This document shows positions 35,130 through 47,028 of a stretch of 64,000 bases of DNA, piece by piece. The notes below the pieces were generated by a model. It saw only the letters and a list, made by a program, of their open reading frames with translations. It was not told the origin of the DNA and did no database searches. Positions within the stretch are counted from its first letter, which is position 1, and the number at the start of each line of letters is the position of its first letter. The DNA comes from Cryphonectria parasitica EP155. Lineage: Eukaryota; Ascomycota; Sordariomycetes; Diaporthales; Cryphonectriaceae. The stretch spans positions 3,652,759 to 3,716,758 of the forward strand of contig NW_024468911.1 of NCBI RefSeq assembly GCF_011745365.1, written 5' to 3'. The position numbers were made by a program, and so were the translations under genes.

Positions 35130-36061
35130 CTTGTTTGATGTTTTATACATGATATGATGATCATATGGGACAAAGTTGAGCCTCCTAAGGGGGAGTCTAC
35201 TACGTTTAAAGAGGGGGATCCGGGACCCGGGGCACTCGAGTCTGACGGGTTTTGGGGAACACTGATACCACACATTATGAACTGTTTGAAATTTCTATGG
35301 GACCGGCAGAGGGATTTGGGAAGGCGTCTTGGAATCTTGTTTAGGCTCTTGTATTTCGTTTTTTTATTATGATCGCAACATCTGCAGTAGCTCACGCATC
35401 CGCGTAATGATTCTTTGACCCATGCGATTCCTGGCCTCCTGCCAATTCAATTTCAGAGAGACGCGCTCTCTCAGCAGACCAGACCCCCGATGCCGCGCCC
35501 CAAATCCTTATCTTATCAGCGAAATGGCTACTTACTGTACCTTTGCCAGCGACTTGTAGAGCTCATTATTCTCATGTTCAAAGACTGCTGAAATTACGGT
35601 AAGAAGGTAGTTCTACTGAGAAAAAGAGAAGCATGAGTCTCAAAGTAAGATATTCAGAAAATCAAAGAAATTAGGCAAAAGAAACGCGAGAACCCTTTCC
35701 GCCTTCAAAGTACCTGGAGACTTTACACGCTCTTGTACCTGGGCCGTCTGGCCAATGACGACGCCGCTGATACAGGCTCCGGGTCAGCCCAGTGGGTCTT
35801 CAACCCGGCGTCCCCCAGTCGCGATGTCATCAGCCGCGGGAGAAAATTCTCGAATAGCTGCAAAGCAGACAAAAAAAAAACAAAAAACCTTGCCAGACGA
35901 ATTTTCTTTCTATAACGAAGTTACAACACCCTCCACCGTTGTCTATTTGTCTGTCTGCTCGGCTGCCAGGCATTCTCGATCACGTCGAAAGGACGCGAAG
36001 CCAGAACGTTATAGCAATTTTAAATGTTTCGACACTCCGAGTTGTCATTGGTTTTTTGGAA
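35130..36061. other. Intergenic between SAP30 and MDJ1
   Basis: This 932-bp stretch holds the SAP30 3' UTR and the MDJ1 promoter. A perfect heat-shock element is listed separately. A second two-unit GAAnnTTC lies at 35899-35906. Confidence 0.6.
35842..35854 (+). promoter_or_regulatory. Heat-shock element upstream of MDJ1
   Basis: The sequence GAAAATTCTCGAA is a perfect three-unit GAAnnTTCnnGAA element, 207 bp upstream of the MDJ1 ATG. Heat-shock factor Hsf1 binds such arrays. MDJ1 encodes a mitochondrial Hsp40, so the position makes functional sense. Confidence 0.7.
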
Positions 36062-36190
36062 ATGCAGCCCAGCGTTATAAGTCGAGTAGCAGCAGCACCC
36101 GCCGCCCGGCCGGCGCAGATATGCAGCCGGGCGCTGAGAACCTCGGGGTCACGGCCACAGCAGGCGCGGAAGCTCAGTACACTCTCTTCC

Positions 36191-36224
<34 letters not shown>

Positions 36225-37925
36225 TGAAACCTACGAGGAGACAGCTGTCGAGGAGATGTAGCGCACAGTCACAGCCGTCATCGCGGAGGGTAAGTCTCAA
36301 ATCACACCACCACCAGCAGCCCCTCGCTGTGTAAACTCAAGCAAGCTGACCACAAACGCGCCCTCTCTCTCTTTGTTTTTATAGACATTCCACGCGACAG
36401 CACGCACCCATGCGCCCATGAAGGACCCCTACCAGGCTTTAGGTGTCAACAAGAGCGCCTCGGCCTCCGATATCAAAAAGGCCTACTACGGCCTCGCCAA
36501 GAAGTACCACCCCGACACGAACAAGGACCCCAAGGCCAAGGACCAGTTCGCCGACATCCAGGCCGCCTACGAGGTCCTGTCCGACCCGAAAAAGAAAGAA
36601 CAGTACGACCAATTCGGTGCCGCAGGGTTCGACCCGAGTGCAGGCGGCAGCCCCGGCGGTGGTGACCCGTTCGGCGGCGGCCCGTTTGGCGGGTTCGGAG
36701 GAGGCCAGGGGGGCTTCGGGTTCGGCGGCGGCGCGGGAGGAGGAGGATTTGGTGGTTTTGAGGACCTTTTCAACCAGGCCTTTGGAGGCGGCGCCAAGGG
36801 CAGGGGGCGGAACCCGTTCCAGCAGGAGACGGCCGTGGTGGGCGACAACATCCAGGTGCAGACGACCATCTCGTTCCTCGAGGCGGCCAAGGGCACGAGC
36901 AAGACCATCACCATCACGCCCATGGTGACGTGCGGCACGTGCAGCGGCAACGGGCTCAAGGCGGGCGCCAAGCGCTCCACGTGCCAGAGCTGTGCCGGCA
37001 GCGGGACCAGGGTGCACTTCATGTCCGGCGGCTTCCAGATGGCCTCGACGTGCAATACCTGCGGCGGCTCCGGCACCACCGTGGCCAAGGGCTCGCAGTG
37101 CAAGACGTGTCACGGCGATGGTGTGGTGCGGGAGAAGAAGACCCTGACGGTCGACATCCCCGGCGGCATCGAGGACGGCATGAGGTTACGGGTCGACGGA
37201 CAGGGCGATGCGCCTGCCCTCGGCGCCTCGGGAGACGCCGGCGCGAGGGGCATCAACGGAGACCTCTACGTGTTTGTGCGGGTCGCACCAGACCAAAAGT
37301 TCAGCCGCGCCGGCTCCGATATCCTCTACACGGCGACGATCCCTTTTACAACGGCGGTCTTGGGTGGAGACATCACAGTGCCGACGCTGGATGGCCAGGT
37401 CAGCGTCAAGGTGGCAACAGGCACGGCCACGGGTGACAAGATGACCCTGACGGGCATGGGCATGAAGAAGCTGAGCGGCAGGCGCGGTGGCTCGGGAGAC
37501 CTCAAGGTCGAATTTAGGGTGAATATGCCCAAGTACTTGACGGCCAACCAGCGGACTCTGGTGGAGATGCTTGCAGATGAGATTGGCGACAAGACGGCCA
37601 AGAGGGTCATGTTGAAACCCTCTTCTGGATCAGCGTGAGTGGAGATACTCCCTTTCTTCATAGGCCCCTTGTGCTCATATGATGATGATGATGTTCTTGT
37701 TGTACTGACGCAGACCCTGATCACAGAAGCAGCAGCAGCAACAATGCCTCTACAAGTGAAGACCACCAGAACGAAGGTTTCCTGAAGTCAATATGGCACA
37801 ACCTTACCAACCATCCAGCCCACCGCAAGCCTGACGCAGAAGGCCAGTCCAGCAGCTCCACAAAATCTGAAGGCGAAAAGACGCCTGACAGTGGCAAGAA
37901 TTCTGATAGTGACAAGAAGGAGTAA
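36062..37925 (+). CDS. MDJ1: Mitochondrial DnaJ/Hsp40 chaperone MDJ1
   Basis: Mdj1 is the type I Hsp40 of the mitochondrial matrix that stimulates Hsp70 (Ssc1) ATPase activity. Exons are 36062-36289, 36385-37634 and 37727-37925 (558 aa). Exon 1 encodes a basic presequence ([20 protein letters not shown]) with a Thr10 run made by a (GAC)10 tract read as ACG. The J domain starts near residue 89 (DPYQALGV) with HPD at about 118-120. A Gly/Phe-rich region follows. Four zinc-binding motifs lie at about 259-322: [24 protein letters not shown] and CKTCHGDG. The last exon adds a tail with [16 protein letters not shown], which is characteristic of fungal Mdj1. Without the last splice the frame would end a few codons into the intron. 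Confidence 0.95.
36193..36222 (+). repeat. (GAC)10 tract inside the MDJ1 presequence
   Basis: Ten perfect GAC units are read in the ACG frame as poly-threonine. The tract lies between the start codon and the J domain. Confidence 0.95.
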
Positions 37926-39474
37926 TGAAAGGAGAGAGGCCTGGGCATGTACAAAATGTATTCATGACGATAGAAGCTTGCATCTCCCATCGCATGTATG
38001 GGGAATTATATTTTCTGGCACCCCTGAGGGCCATCTCTACTCCAAAAAAAAAACCAAAAAAAAAACCAAAAAAAACCCAAATCCTGTGAACCAGAATTCT
38101 GCCTAGAAGATAGGGGACAGTCAGTTCTTTGAATCTGTCCCGCAGTGAAATGTGATCTGATCTTGGTTCCTTGCGCACTAACCTCGTGCTGTGTACACAC
38201 AGAGACTCACATTTCTTTTCCTCTGTCGTGCTCCTCAAGGAACATGATACTACCCTTGCTCCAGTGACAGGAACGGTAACACTGTGTTTAGAGTCATGGA
38301 CGTGGAGACACGTGGGCAGGAGGCCGATGTCTACTACACAAATCACCTTTGCTCAAAAGAGATGCCATCATGCAAATGGTTACTTCTTGAAAAGCCAGTG
38401 ACATGACCGAAACCCTCAACCAGATGACCTCTTTCACGATCTGGCTCAGCATCCAGTTTCAAGTCCTGGAAACTCTCGTCTATAGAAACGCAAAGCAAGA
38501 GAGGGTAAGCCACACCTTCATCACAAACTCGGTCCTCCCGATCATGATTATTTGGCAGATCTTGTAATAGCAATCTTAGCCTTCAATGTTTACATCCACG
38601 CTGTGGATCTTTCAACTTCCTCATTACGTGGGGTCCACAGCACCTTGCACCACCAGCTGGCTTCAACTCATATCCATGCCGAGCCCGTTTGCACTCGATA
38701 ACATCCATTAAGGTACTCACCCACTCATGAGTCAAGAGAAAGCCCACCAACCGACCCCCTCCCCCTTCAATGATCCCTCGAAGAGTTCACTTTCCAGCCA
38801 AGACAGAGAGTATATTACAAACTAGATCCCAAGATTGTGTCATTCACCCTGATTTCTAACTTAAAACCCCTACTATCAACCTACCGCGATCGACAACGAC
38901 CGTCCACAGCCTTGAGGATCCTCATTCATCCCTGCGCCCGCGGCCCGACCCTTTTCTTTATTTGAAGTGAGTAATCACTCAGACGACACTGGATTTTCAC
39001 TTATAGCATTCCTGGCTCGTCCTTCTCCACCACAACACGCATGGAATGGACTGAGCGGCTCCTCTTTTGGGTCTCATGGAACGATATCCAAGTTAACTGT
39101 TGAGTATTCTTCTTCCTCGTCTGGCTTGTTCTTGCCCAGTACACGAAGCTAAATTTCGCGGGCTACAAAGGTTGGCTGGCTGGCTGGTGTGAGGTGACTG
39201 ATGGTGGATAAGGTCCATCTGTTAGTCACTGACTAGAAGGCCTGCCTCAATTCGAGGTGGGAGATCCCTTCTCGCCATTGGGATGAAGAGGAGCAATGAT
39301 ATGTCGTTTCGTCTGCGTGAGCTATAATTTGGCATGCCGATACGGCAACGAACGTCCTCGCCGCGTTAACAAGTATTACATCCAAATTGCCTGGTTTGAA
39401 AAAGCCCTCCCATATGCTTGCTGCTGTCGTGCTTGTCCTACGGTCGCCGTCCTCATTACGTACTTCGAGCTTGT
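37926..39474. other. Convergent intergenic region between MDJ1 and the Zn2Cys6 gene
   Basis: This 1.5-kb stretch lies between two 3' ends. It includes a (CCA8-10)3 tract at 38042-38078 just downstream of MDJ1. No gene was recognised. Confidence 0.55.
38042..38078. repeat. A-tract repeat, three CC-spaced poly-A blocks
   Basis: Runs of ten, ten and eight A are separated by CC pairs, about 120 bp downstream of the MDJ1 stop. The phased A-tracts may be part of the 3' UTR. Confidence 0.85.
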
Positions 39475-42283
39475 TCAGCGGGGGCCCTGTCCCGGATAAC
39501 CCGTCATGTGCTGTGGCGGGAAGTCGTATCCGCCAGGCGCCATAAACCCGCCGGTCCACGGAGGCATACCGTTCCAATCCATGACGCTGAGATCCACGTC
39601 TGACATCATGGACGAGCCGAACATCTGTTGGCCCATACTGTTGAAGCCTGGGCCAAACAGCGCGCCCGCCATCGGGTCCATCCCGCTGGATCCAGGAGGG
39701 CCGGTGACCATCGGTGGCGAGCTGGTCGTGCTGCTGTGCATGTCCATGTCCGACGGGGCCTGCTGCTGTTGCTGTGGGTGCTGTTGGTGTCGATGGTGGT
39801 GGTGTTGTTGTTGTTGTTGTGAGGCGACAGTGTAGTTATCGCCAGTCGCACTGGTGCTTGTGTTGGCGCTGCCCTTTCTGTTGGGCTGTGTCTCCCTATT
39901 CTCGGCCTTCATCTTCTTCAGCACCTCCCGCATGACGGTGATCACCCTTGGCTGCGGCAGAGACCTGCCTAGCTGTGCCTCTGCGGCCTCGTGCGCGTCC
40001 CACGCCCTGAGCAGCGTACTACCTATAGCGGTGTACATAGGGCTCTTAAGATTGTCTGTCATCCTCCGCTTCTCGTGATTATCAATGATGGCGGCCCAGG
40101 CGCGGTCGCATAGGTCGCCCGTGGTGACGAAGCGGAGTTCCGTGGCCAGGAAGGCGAACGGTGGGAAGGGGAAGTGCATGAAGGTGTACCATTTAAAGCG
40201 GAGTAGGGACTCTTCGCTCTGGATCACGTTATCGTACTCGATGACCTGGATGGCCTCGGAGAACATAGCATCGCGGACGGCGCGGTCGGGCGCTGACATG
40301 GTGTTGGGGTCCGGGAATCGCTGGAGGTAGCCGCGGGAGAAGTAGTCAATGAGACGGAGTTTGCAGATCGCCTGGCGGGTCATCAGGAAGGTGAAGGAGT
40401 GTAAGGGGATCTTGTTGTCGCAGTGGTTCAGATAGGTTTCCTCCAGGTACTTGATATAGTCATTCAGGTTCGCCAGGGGAAGATTGTGCCGGGTAGCATT
40501 TGTAAACACGTCGGACGAGACGGGAGAAGGACTGTAATGCCAGGTCTGTTTACCGCCCGAGGAGCTCCCAGCTAGATTCGCAACAGGGCGCGCGCCTTCT
40601 GGATCTGCAGCCACCGTCAACTCGATGCGCGTGAGACTGAAGAGCATCTCGGTAGGGCCGGTGTGAGGCTGAATGGGCTCCTTGGCATTCACGTGGAGGT
40701 CGGGATCGTTGATGTTCAGAGGCGGCCTGCAGTCGCCTCTGCTCGAGGACAGAGCCGTGATTGTAGACCCTGTTATCTCTGCAATTCTCTTGTCGAATAT
40801 GACGAGCTGCCACCAGAGGCGTCGTCGAAGCTCCACCTCGAAGGGTGCAAAGTGAAACTGTTCAGCATCTTGATGGAGCCCCATCCGGTTCGCCACCCGG
40901 ACAGCGATACCTATCAAGCAGAAAAGTGCTCGTGGGTCGACATTTTGGCGCACGGCGATCTAAGTTCCAGTCAGGACACGGTCCAAGTGAAAAGAAAAGA
41001 AGAAAAAAGTTCGAGAAAAGATGGTAGACCCACCAGGTATGTGAAAAAAGCCTGAAGGACAACGATATCCGGACTTCGCATGAAACCGGCATTGATCAAT
41101 GCCTGTTGGGTGGCACGATGAAATTTAGACATCATCCGGCTCTTCTCTTCCTTGAATCTTTCTAGCACCTCCTCGTCCGTGAGTGAGAGGACGGCGATGT
41201 AATAGATGCTAAACAACAAAGCCTCGAGCGGTTTCGCGATCTTGGCGGGATTCGCTGCTGCTTCTATCAGCTGGCTCTGCAAGGTGGGTGTGTGAATGAT
41301 CTTCAGGAGCGGATTGACATTCTCCAAGTAGATCTGCCATAGCTGGAAGATTTGTACAGTAGGAGGATGCAGCTCGGTGATGGACATGATGGACCCGCCA
41401 ATGGCGAATGGAAAGCCGTCTGACCCATCGAACATCTTGTCAAACGCTTGATGGATCAAGGGGCCGTCAGAACCATCATCCGAGGAATCTCGAAAAGGAT
41501 AGTCCTGGCTCCTGTACTGTTCAACTCAGAATCATCAGCAATGTCTCTGTATCGTGCATGGTCTCTGGAGAAGTATAGAGAGAGAGAAGTCATGACCCCA
41601 ACAGCATGATGGCCAGGCATCGAGTATGTCGTAGAGGGAACATCAAGGACAATAGGGCAATACAAACATCTTTACTGTAGGGGAACCAATTCGGGTGCCT
41701 GAAATTGACGGTCAGCCAGGTAATAAAACATCATGGATAAGTACAACAGGAGTCTGAGCATCTCCTACCTCTCGCTCTCTTTACCAGTGGACGATGGAGA
41801 CGTCTTCAACCCCTCGACTTGAAATCAAATGACAGGTCAGCCAGCAGCCAGTGAGGCGTAGTCATTCCATGGTGATCGGAGCCCTGACGCAACGACAAAT
41901 GGAAACTTACTACCATGCTCAAGCTCGTCCACCTCATCGATGGCAGACGGGTCAGAAGACCGCAGAGCCTGGCCGATCGGCTCAAAGTCGACGCCATGCT
42001 GGCTGAGCAGCGACTCGTACTTCTTGAGGCGATCGATAAGCTCCCTCTCGTGCGGCCTCTTCTTGCGGCGGCGGGGCGGCTGCGGAGGGACCACCTTGCA
42101 CTCGACACCGGCCTTGACGCAGTTGGCGCATGGCTTGTTCTTGTCACAGCGGACCTTCCTCTGCTGACAGAGCACACAGCTGTGGCCCCTGGTCAGCTTG
42201 ACAGAGGGCTCGTGTGCAACAACAGCCGACTGCGCCTGGCCGATGTAAGGAGGGATGTTATCCCCAGGAGGCTGAGCCGTCAT
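39475..42283 (-). CDS. Zn2Cys6 transcription factor with fungal_trans domain
   Basis: This is a fungal binuclear zinc-cluster regulator. Exons are 42283-41911, 41817-41769, 41698-41668, 41516-41034 and 40959-39475 (806 aa), all in frame. The cluster at residues 36-62 has spacing C-x2-C-x6-C-x5-C-x2-C-x6-C (GHSCVLCQQRKVRCDKNKP, then CANC). A short Arg/Lys-rich linker and a heptad-like dimerisation helix (ELIDRLKKYESLLSQHG) follow. The regulatory domain begins near LHPPTVQIFQLWQIYLENVN and includes GIAVRVANRMGLHQDAEQFH and RRRLWWQLVIFDKRIAE. The C-terminus is Gln/His-rich, then Met/Gly/Pro-rich. The frame is open upstream without an ATG. Introns 2 and 3 bound very short exons. The gene is divergent from an MFS pump and may control it. 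Confidence 0.85.
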
Positions 42284-44921
42284 GCTGCCGCTGCTGCCGC
42301 TGCCGCTGCTGCTGCTCCCGGACAATATTCTTCTCTTTGAAACGTTTGGGCCATGAGGACGCCGGGGTTAGCCTTGATTCACACACCACCCGGGCCCGAG
42401 AAGGTGTGGGGGGGGGGGGGCTGGGGATAGAGGCTGCGATGAGGGAAGCGAGGATGATCCATAGAGGACGGCCCTCATGATAGTCTGTGCTCTTGATGTA
42501 GGACATGTGAGAGGGTCGGCGACCGAAGGCGCCGTCTGTACGGACACCCTAGCCAGCAGGCCCGCCAAAAGGAAAATTTTTGGGAATAAGCCTCCAGGAG
42601 AGGGCGGATGGAAGCACTACTGCTGTAGGTCCTCCTTGAGGAGTATACGTAGTACGTATAGTAGTAGCAGTAGTAGTAGGAGATGGGGGATTCATTCTTA
42701 CAGCAAAGGGCGTGGGTGGTACGAAAGGGGGGAGGGGAGGCACGTACGGGTATGACCTGTCAAACCCTGTATCCCATGCAGATAGACGTGGGTAAGGGGA
42801 CGTTTGGGCGCCCAAGGGATGGGGCACCGCAAGGGGAAAGGTGACCGTGCCAGGACAGGACAGGACTAGGAAGGGCGCTGCTGCCTGTCAGGCAATCGGG
42901 CGAGTGGCCGCAGACAGTGCAGTGCAGTGCACGTTCAGGGCAGGGCCATTAGCCTTTGTGTGCAGAGACGTTGGCTGGTTGCAACTGTGGAGGCGCGTGG
43001 TTGTCTCGGGATATCGCCGGCCACGAGGCGTGTCTCTTGTAGCCGAGAGGTAGTCAATAGCCCTCAGTGTGGTGTGTGGTTGGTGGTAAGGCAGTAAAAT
43101 AGTCTGGCCGTGTTTGTGGGTGCGTAACCAGGCCGTCGGATCGGCGGATGAGGAGAGGGAAAGATGTGCGCTAACGGCCCCAACTTGGACTGTACTGTAA
43201 GTACTGCGTAGTTAAGATGTACGTGTGTGTATGGTGGTTATGTACTATGTGAGTCCAGTGCGTGTTGGTTGGTTGTATGGATTCTGCTATAGACAGGGGC
43301 AGTCACGGTAGTCGTCTGTAGGCTTGGGAAAAATTAAAATTGGGACTGGGCCAGGCCAGGCTGGTCCTTGGGTGTGAGCGCCGCCACTTTCTGAGAAGTG
43401 TTGACGGTCGATGATGTGAAGGAGAAGAGATAAGCTGGAAGAGGGAGGGGCGGGAAATGAGTCAGTGGAACTGTTCACAGCAGGAACCAGGACAGGACAG
43501 GTCAGGTCTGGTCAGGTCGCGGTTTCCAGGCATCGACATAAAAAAGAGAAAGAGGTGATAAATGATCACTCCTTCCCCGCACTGGCAACAACCAACAAAA
43601 TCTGGGCTTGTTGACCAACTTGAGGGCGAGAATTGCAGTGCGGGCTAGGCAGGCAGGCAGGCAGTGAAAGAAGATGGGAATGTGTGAGACAGCAACTGCA
43701 AGCCACGCATTACCGAGCACGGCGTACTGTCCTGGACTGGATCGGATTGGATACTTTTTGGGTGGTACAGCACAGTGACAGTCAGAGTCGCAGGCCGGCT
43801 AAAGGAGACGGGCAGCAGATACAGCAGGGTCACAACGCGCTCTTTCTAATTATTATGTCATCGTTCATGTATGGATCCAAAGAGGGGAACAGGAGATCAT
43901 GAGTTAAAATGGACGGATTATTATTTATCGCGAATTGGGTGGCCTGATGAGGGCTCAGCCTTGCCTGGATGTAAACATTAAGAATGAAGAACAGTTGGTA
44001 ACAGACAGCAGACCCGTTTCAGGTTGTGATCTGATTGATGGATATGTGTGCTCTAGGTTGAAAACCGGCGAAGCACGTAAATTACATGATTACTCTTATG
44101 AATGGTAGGAAAAGTACCGTGATAAATAAGGAGGCCAGCACTACGGAATGTACATGGGACTGTATGTATCAACGCTATCTTGAGGTAGGGTCCCCCCCCC
44201 CCACCCCGGGGGATAGTGGGACGTCTGTATGTGAGGAGGGGCCAAGTCAGCTGTCGGGACCGAGGTAGCTCTGTCTCATCGCCGAGTAGTGCCTTCCTCT
44301 CATTCTGAATATTCCGAATCCACCGAGCGGTGACCACTACGGAGCCGCTATTGGGGAAATGCCATATCAATTCTTTACATCCTCCGCGCAGTCCACATCA
44401 TTTTCGACCGAACTCTGCTGTGTCTACTCGAAACTCCAGTATGAATGACTACTCGACTTTCTGAATCGTCCGAATCGTCCGACTTTCAATTATTCTCGTG
44501 TAGATTCGTTGAGCAAGGTAAGCTATAAAGGTAGGAAAGTAAATGCTTAGGGTCTGAGCATCAACATCTTTTTGTTTTCCACAGACCAATCCAACCCAGT
44601 GGGTGAATTTGTTGACCTACATATCTACATGTTCACCTCCTCCGGATAGCGGTGAGAAGTATATGCAGTCTTTTTCCTGCCCGCTAGCATTCTCCAGATC
44701 TTCCCCTTTTTCACTCTCTTTGTCTCGAGAAACCTCCTTGCTATATCAGAAAACACTCACGCGTGGCTCCCTACTCACTCTTTCTCCCTGTTGCCACGGT
44801 CCCTCCAAACCTCGTATCTCTTTCCCGCCAGCTTGCAACAAGCCTCTCCCTCCTAAGGCTGGTCTCAACTGTATCTCGTGCTGTTCGTCTGTGAGCATTT
44901 GGGATCGAATTTGCAGGAAGG
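42284..44921. other. 2.6-kb divergent region between Zn2Cys6 gene and MFS gene
   Basis: It holds the promoters and leaders of both genes. GTAC-type motifs occur near 42650 and 43190-43250, CAGGACAGGT-type tandem units near 43490-43515, and CAGG units near 43650. G- and C-runs occur at 42408-42420 and 44191-44201. The right end carries a probable 5' UTR intron and upstream start codons of the MFS gene. Confidence 0.55.
44518..44584 (+). other. Probable 5' UTR intron of the MFS transporter gene
   Basis: The 67-base segment begins AAG|GTAAGC and ends TTCCACAG, both good fungal splice signals. It lies 340 bp upstream of the MFS ATG and contains no plausible coding sequence, so it fits a leader intron. 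Confidence 0.5.
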
Positions 44922-44953
44922 ATGTCTCGGTCAGCGCTGTCGCTGGCGAGTAG
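44663..44953 (+). other. Upstream open reading frame overlapping the MFS start
   Basis: An ATG at 44663 opens a 96-codon frame that ends at 44953, inside the MFS coding region but in another frame. A seven-codon uORF also lies at 44629-44649. If the transcript starts upstream of 44600, these would repress translation from 44922. The peptide has no known family. Confidence 0.35.
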
Positions 44954-47028
44954 CCACACAGAAGCGCATTCCATGGACGGACAGCTTCGAGGTGATGACA
45001 GAGATGTGGATGTAGAGAAGCAGCAGCCTGCGAAGATCGACGACGTCCCGACATCATCAGCGTTACCAATATCACCGCCCACACCCTCACCAGATCCAGA
45101 GAAGACCACCACCAAGCCAGGCCCTGGCGGAGGCCTTGACACAAACGACCTATACCAGCCCAGGAGCTCAAAGTTCTGGTTGATCCTAGCGTCCAACTTC
45201 CTGGCCATGTTCCTCGTTGCTCTGGATCGTACCATCGTGGCCACTGCGATCCCGAGAATCACAGACGACTTTCACTCGCTCGGAGACATTGGTTGGTATG
45301 GCTCGGCATACATGCTGACCACAGCCGCAAGCCAACTTGTGTTTGGCCGGCTCTACAAACACTACAATATGAAATGGTAAACGTCTTCCCAAAGGTTATC
45401 GAGAAAGTGTGTTCTCGGCGCTGTGGAATCCCTACTAACACAGACGCCTTAGGGTCTTCTTGATCGCTATTGCAATCTTTGAGGCCGGATCGGCAATCTG
45501 TGGCGCTGCTCCCACCTCGCCAGTCTTCATTTTCGGTCGAGCAGTTGCAGGACTTGGCTCGGCGGGGATCTTTTCAGGCGCGATGATGATCATGATTCCT
45601 ATGATTCCATTGCACAAGAGGCCTATGTTTCAGAGCATGTTTGGAATGGTCTTTGGTATCTCCTCCGTTCTGGGGCCTCTGGTCGGTGGTGGCTTCACGA
45701 ACGGGGTCACCTGGAGGTAAGAGAAGAAAAGTCGCCTTCTGCCTTTTACACATGACACTCGTATTGATCTGAGGAATAGATGGTGCTTCTACATCAATCT
45801 GCCTATTGGAGGCTTTGCATTGTAAGTCCTTTCCTGTGGAGACGTTACTGAGATCTTCGCGCACTAAAACATATGCAATAGCGTCTTCATGCTCTTTTTC
45901 TGGAACCCGCCGCCTCGCAAGGTAGAGCCTGCTCCCTTTTTCACGCACATCAAGCGACTCGACCCGCTAGGCGCCTTCTTCTTCGTTCCCAGCATTGTCT
46001 GCTTACTCCTCGCACTGCAGTGGGGCGGCTCAACCTACGCATGGAACAGCTGGCGCATTATCCTCCTGTTCGTCCTGTTCGGCGTCCTGGCCTTTGCCTT
46101 CGCCATCGTGCAAGTCCTGACACCAGAGACCGCCTCCATCCCCGTCCGGATCATCACGCAGCGCAGCGTCATCTGTGCCACGCTGTTTACCTTTTTCATC
46201 GCGGGATCCATGCTGATCCTGGTCTACTACCTGCCTGTCTGGTTCCAGACGGTCAAGTTGATCAACCCTCTGAAGTCGGGCATCTATACCCTGCCGCTGG
46301 TCCTCTCTCTGGTGGCCTCCAGCATGCTGGGCGGCATCTTCACGCAAAGGATCGGCTACTACATACCAGCGATGCTCTTCTGCCCTATGGTCATGGCCGT
46401 CGGCGAGGGCCTCCTAAGCACGCTAACGCGCTCCTCCTTGCAGGCCAGCTGGGTTGGCTTCCAGTTTCTCTCCGGCTTTGGCCTCGGTTTCGGCATGCAG
46501 ACGGGCGGCCTGGTCGTGCAGACGGTGCTCCCCATGTCCGATGTGCCCATGGGTATCGCCCTCATCTTCTTCGTCCAGCAGCTCGGCGGCGCCGTTGCCA
46601 CCAGCATGGGGCAGACCATCCTCAGCAACCTCCTTGTCTCGCGGCTGGCGGGGATCCCGGGGATCGATCCCGAGCAGATCGTGAACAACGGCGCCACGGA
46701 GCTCACGGCCATCGTGCCCGCGCAGGACATTGACACGGTTATCAGCGTGTACGACTACGCGCTCACGAGGATCTTCTTAACGGCGATGGGTATGGCCCTG
46801 GCAGCATTGTTGGCGGCTGCAGGGGTGGAATGGAGGTCAATCAAGGAGGGAAAGCCTGGCCATAGTGGTCCTGGTGCCGGGGCTCCTCCTCCTACTCCAT
46901 CTAGAGCTGCTGCTGCTGCTGCTACCAGCTCATCTACGGTGGCGGTGCAGAAACCAAGAGGCAGCCAGGATACACAGATCAACAGCCCAGCTGGTGATGT
47001 TGAGCTGGACAGCATAGAGAGGAAATGA
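44922..47028 (+). CDS. MFS drug/toxin efflux transporter, 14-TM DHA2 type
   Basis: This is a plasma-membrane proton antiporter of the DHA2 family, the type that exports drugs or secondary metabolites in fungi. Exons are 44922-45376, 45453-45716, 45780-45821 and 45882-47028 (635 aa). The N-terminal 85 residues are cytosolic and Pro/Ser-rich. Family motifs are [46 protein letters not shown], and [20 protein letters not shown] with NLPIGG. About fourteen hydrophobic helices follow to residue 570. The tail is Ala/Ser/Pro-rich. The substrate cannot be told. There is no biosynthetic enzyme next to it, so a detoxification role is as likely as a metabolite cluster. Its divergent partner is a Zn2Cys6 regulator. 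Confidence 0.9.

Noticed and set aside
42284..47028. Secondary-metabolite gene cluster around the MFS pump
   Set aside because: Only a regulator and a transporter are present; no polyketide synthase, peptide synthetase, terpene cyclase or tailoring enzyme is adjacent, and the P450 lies 12 kb away behind unrelated genes.
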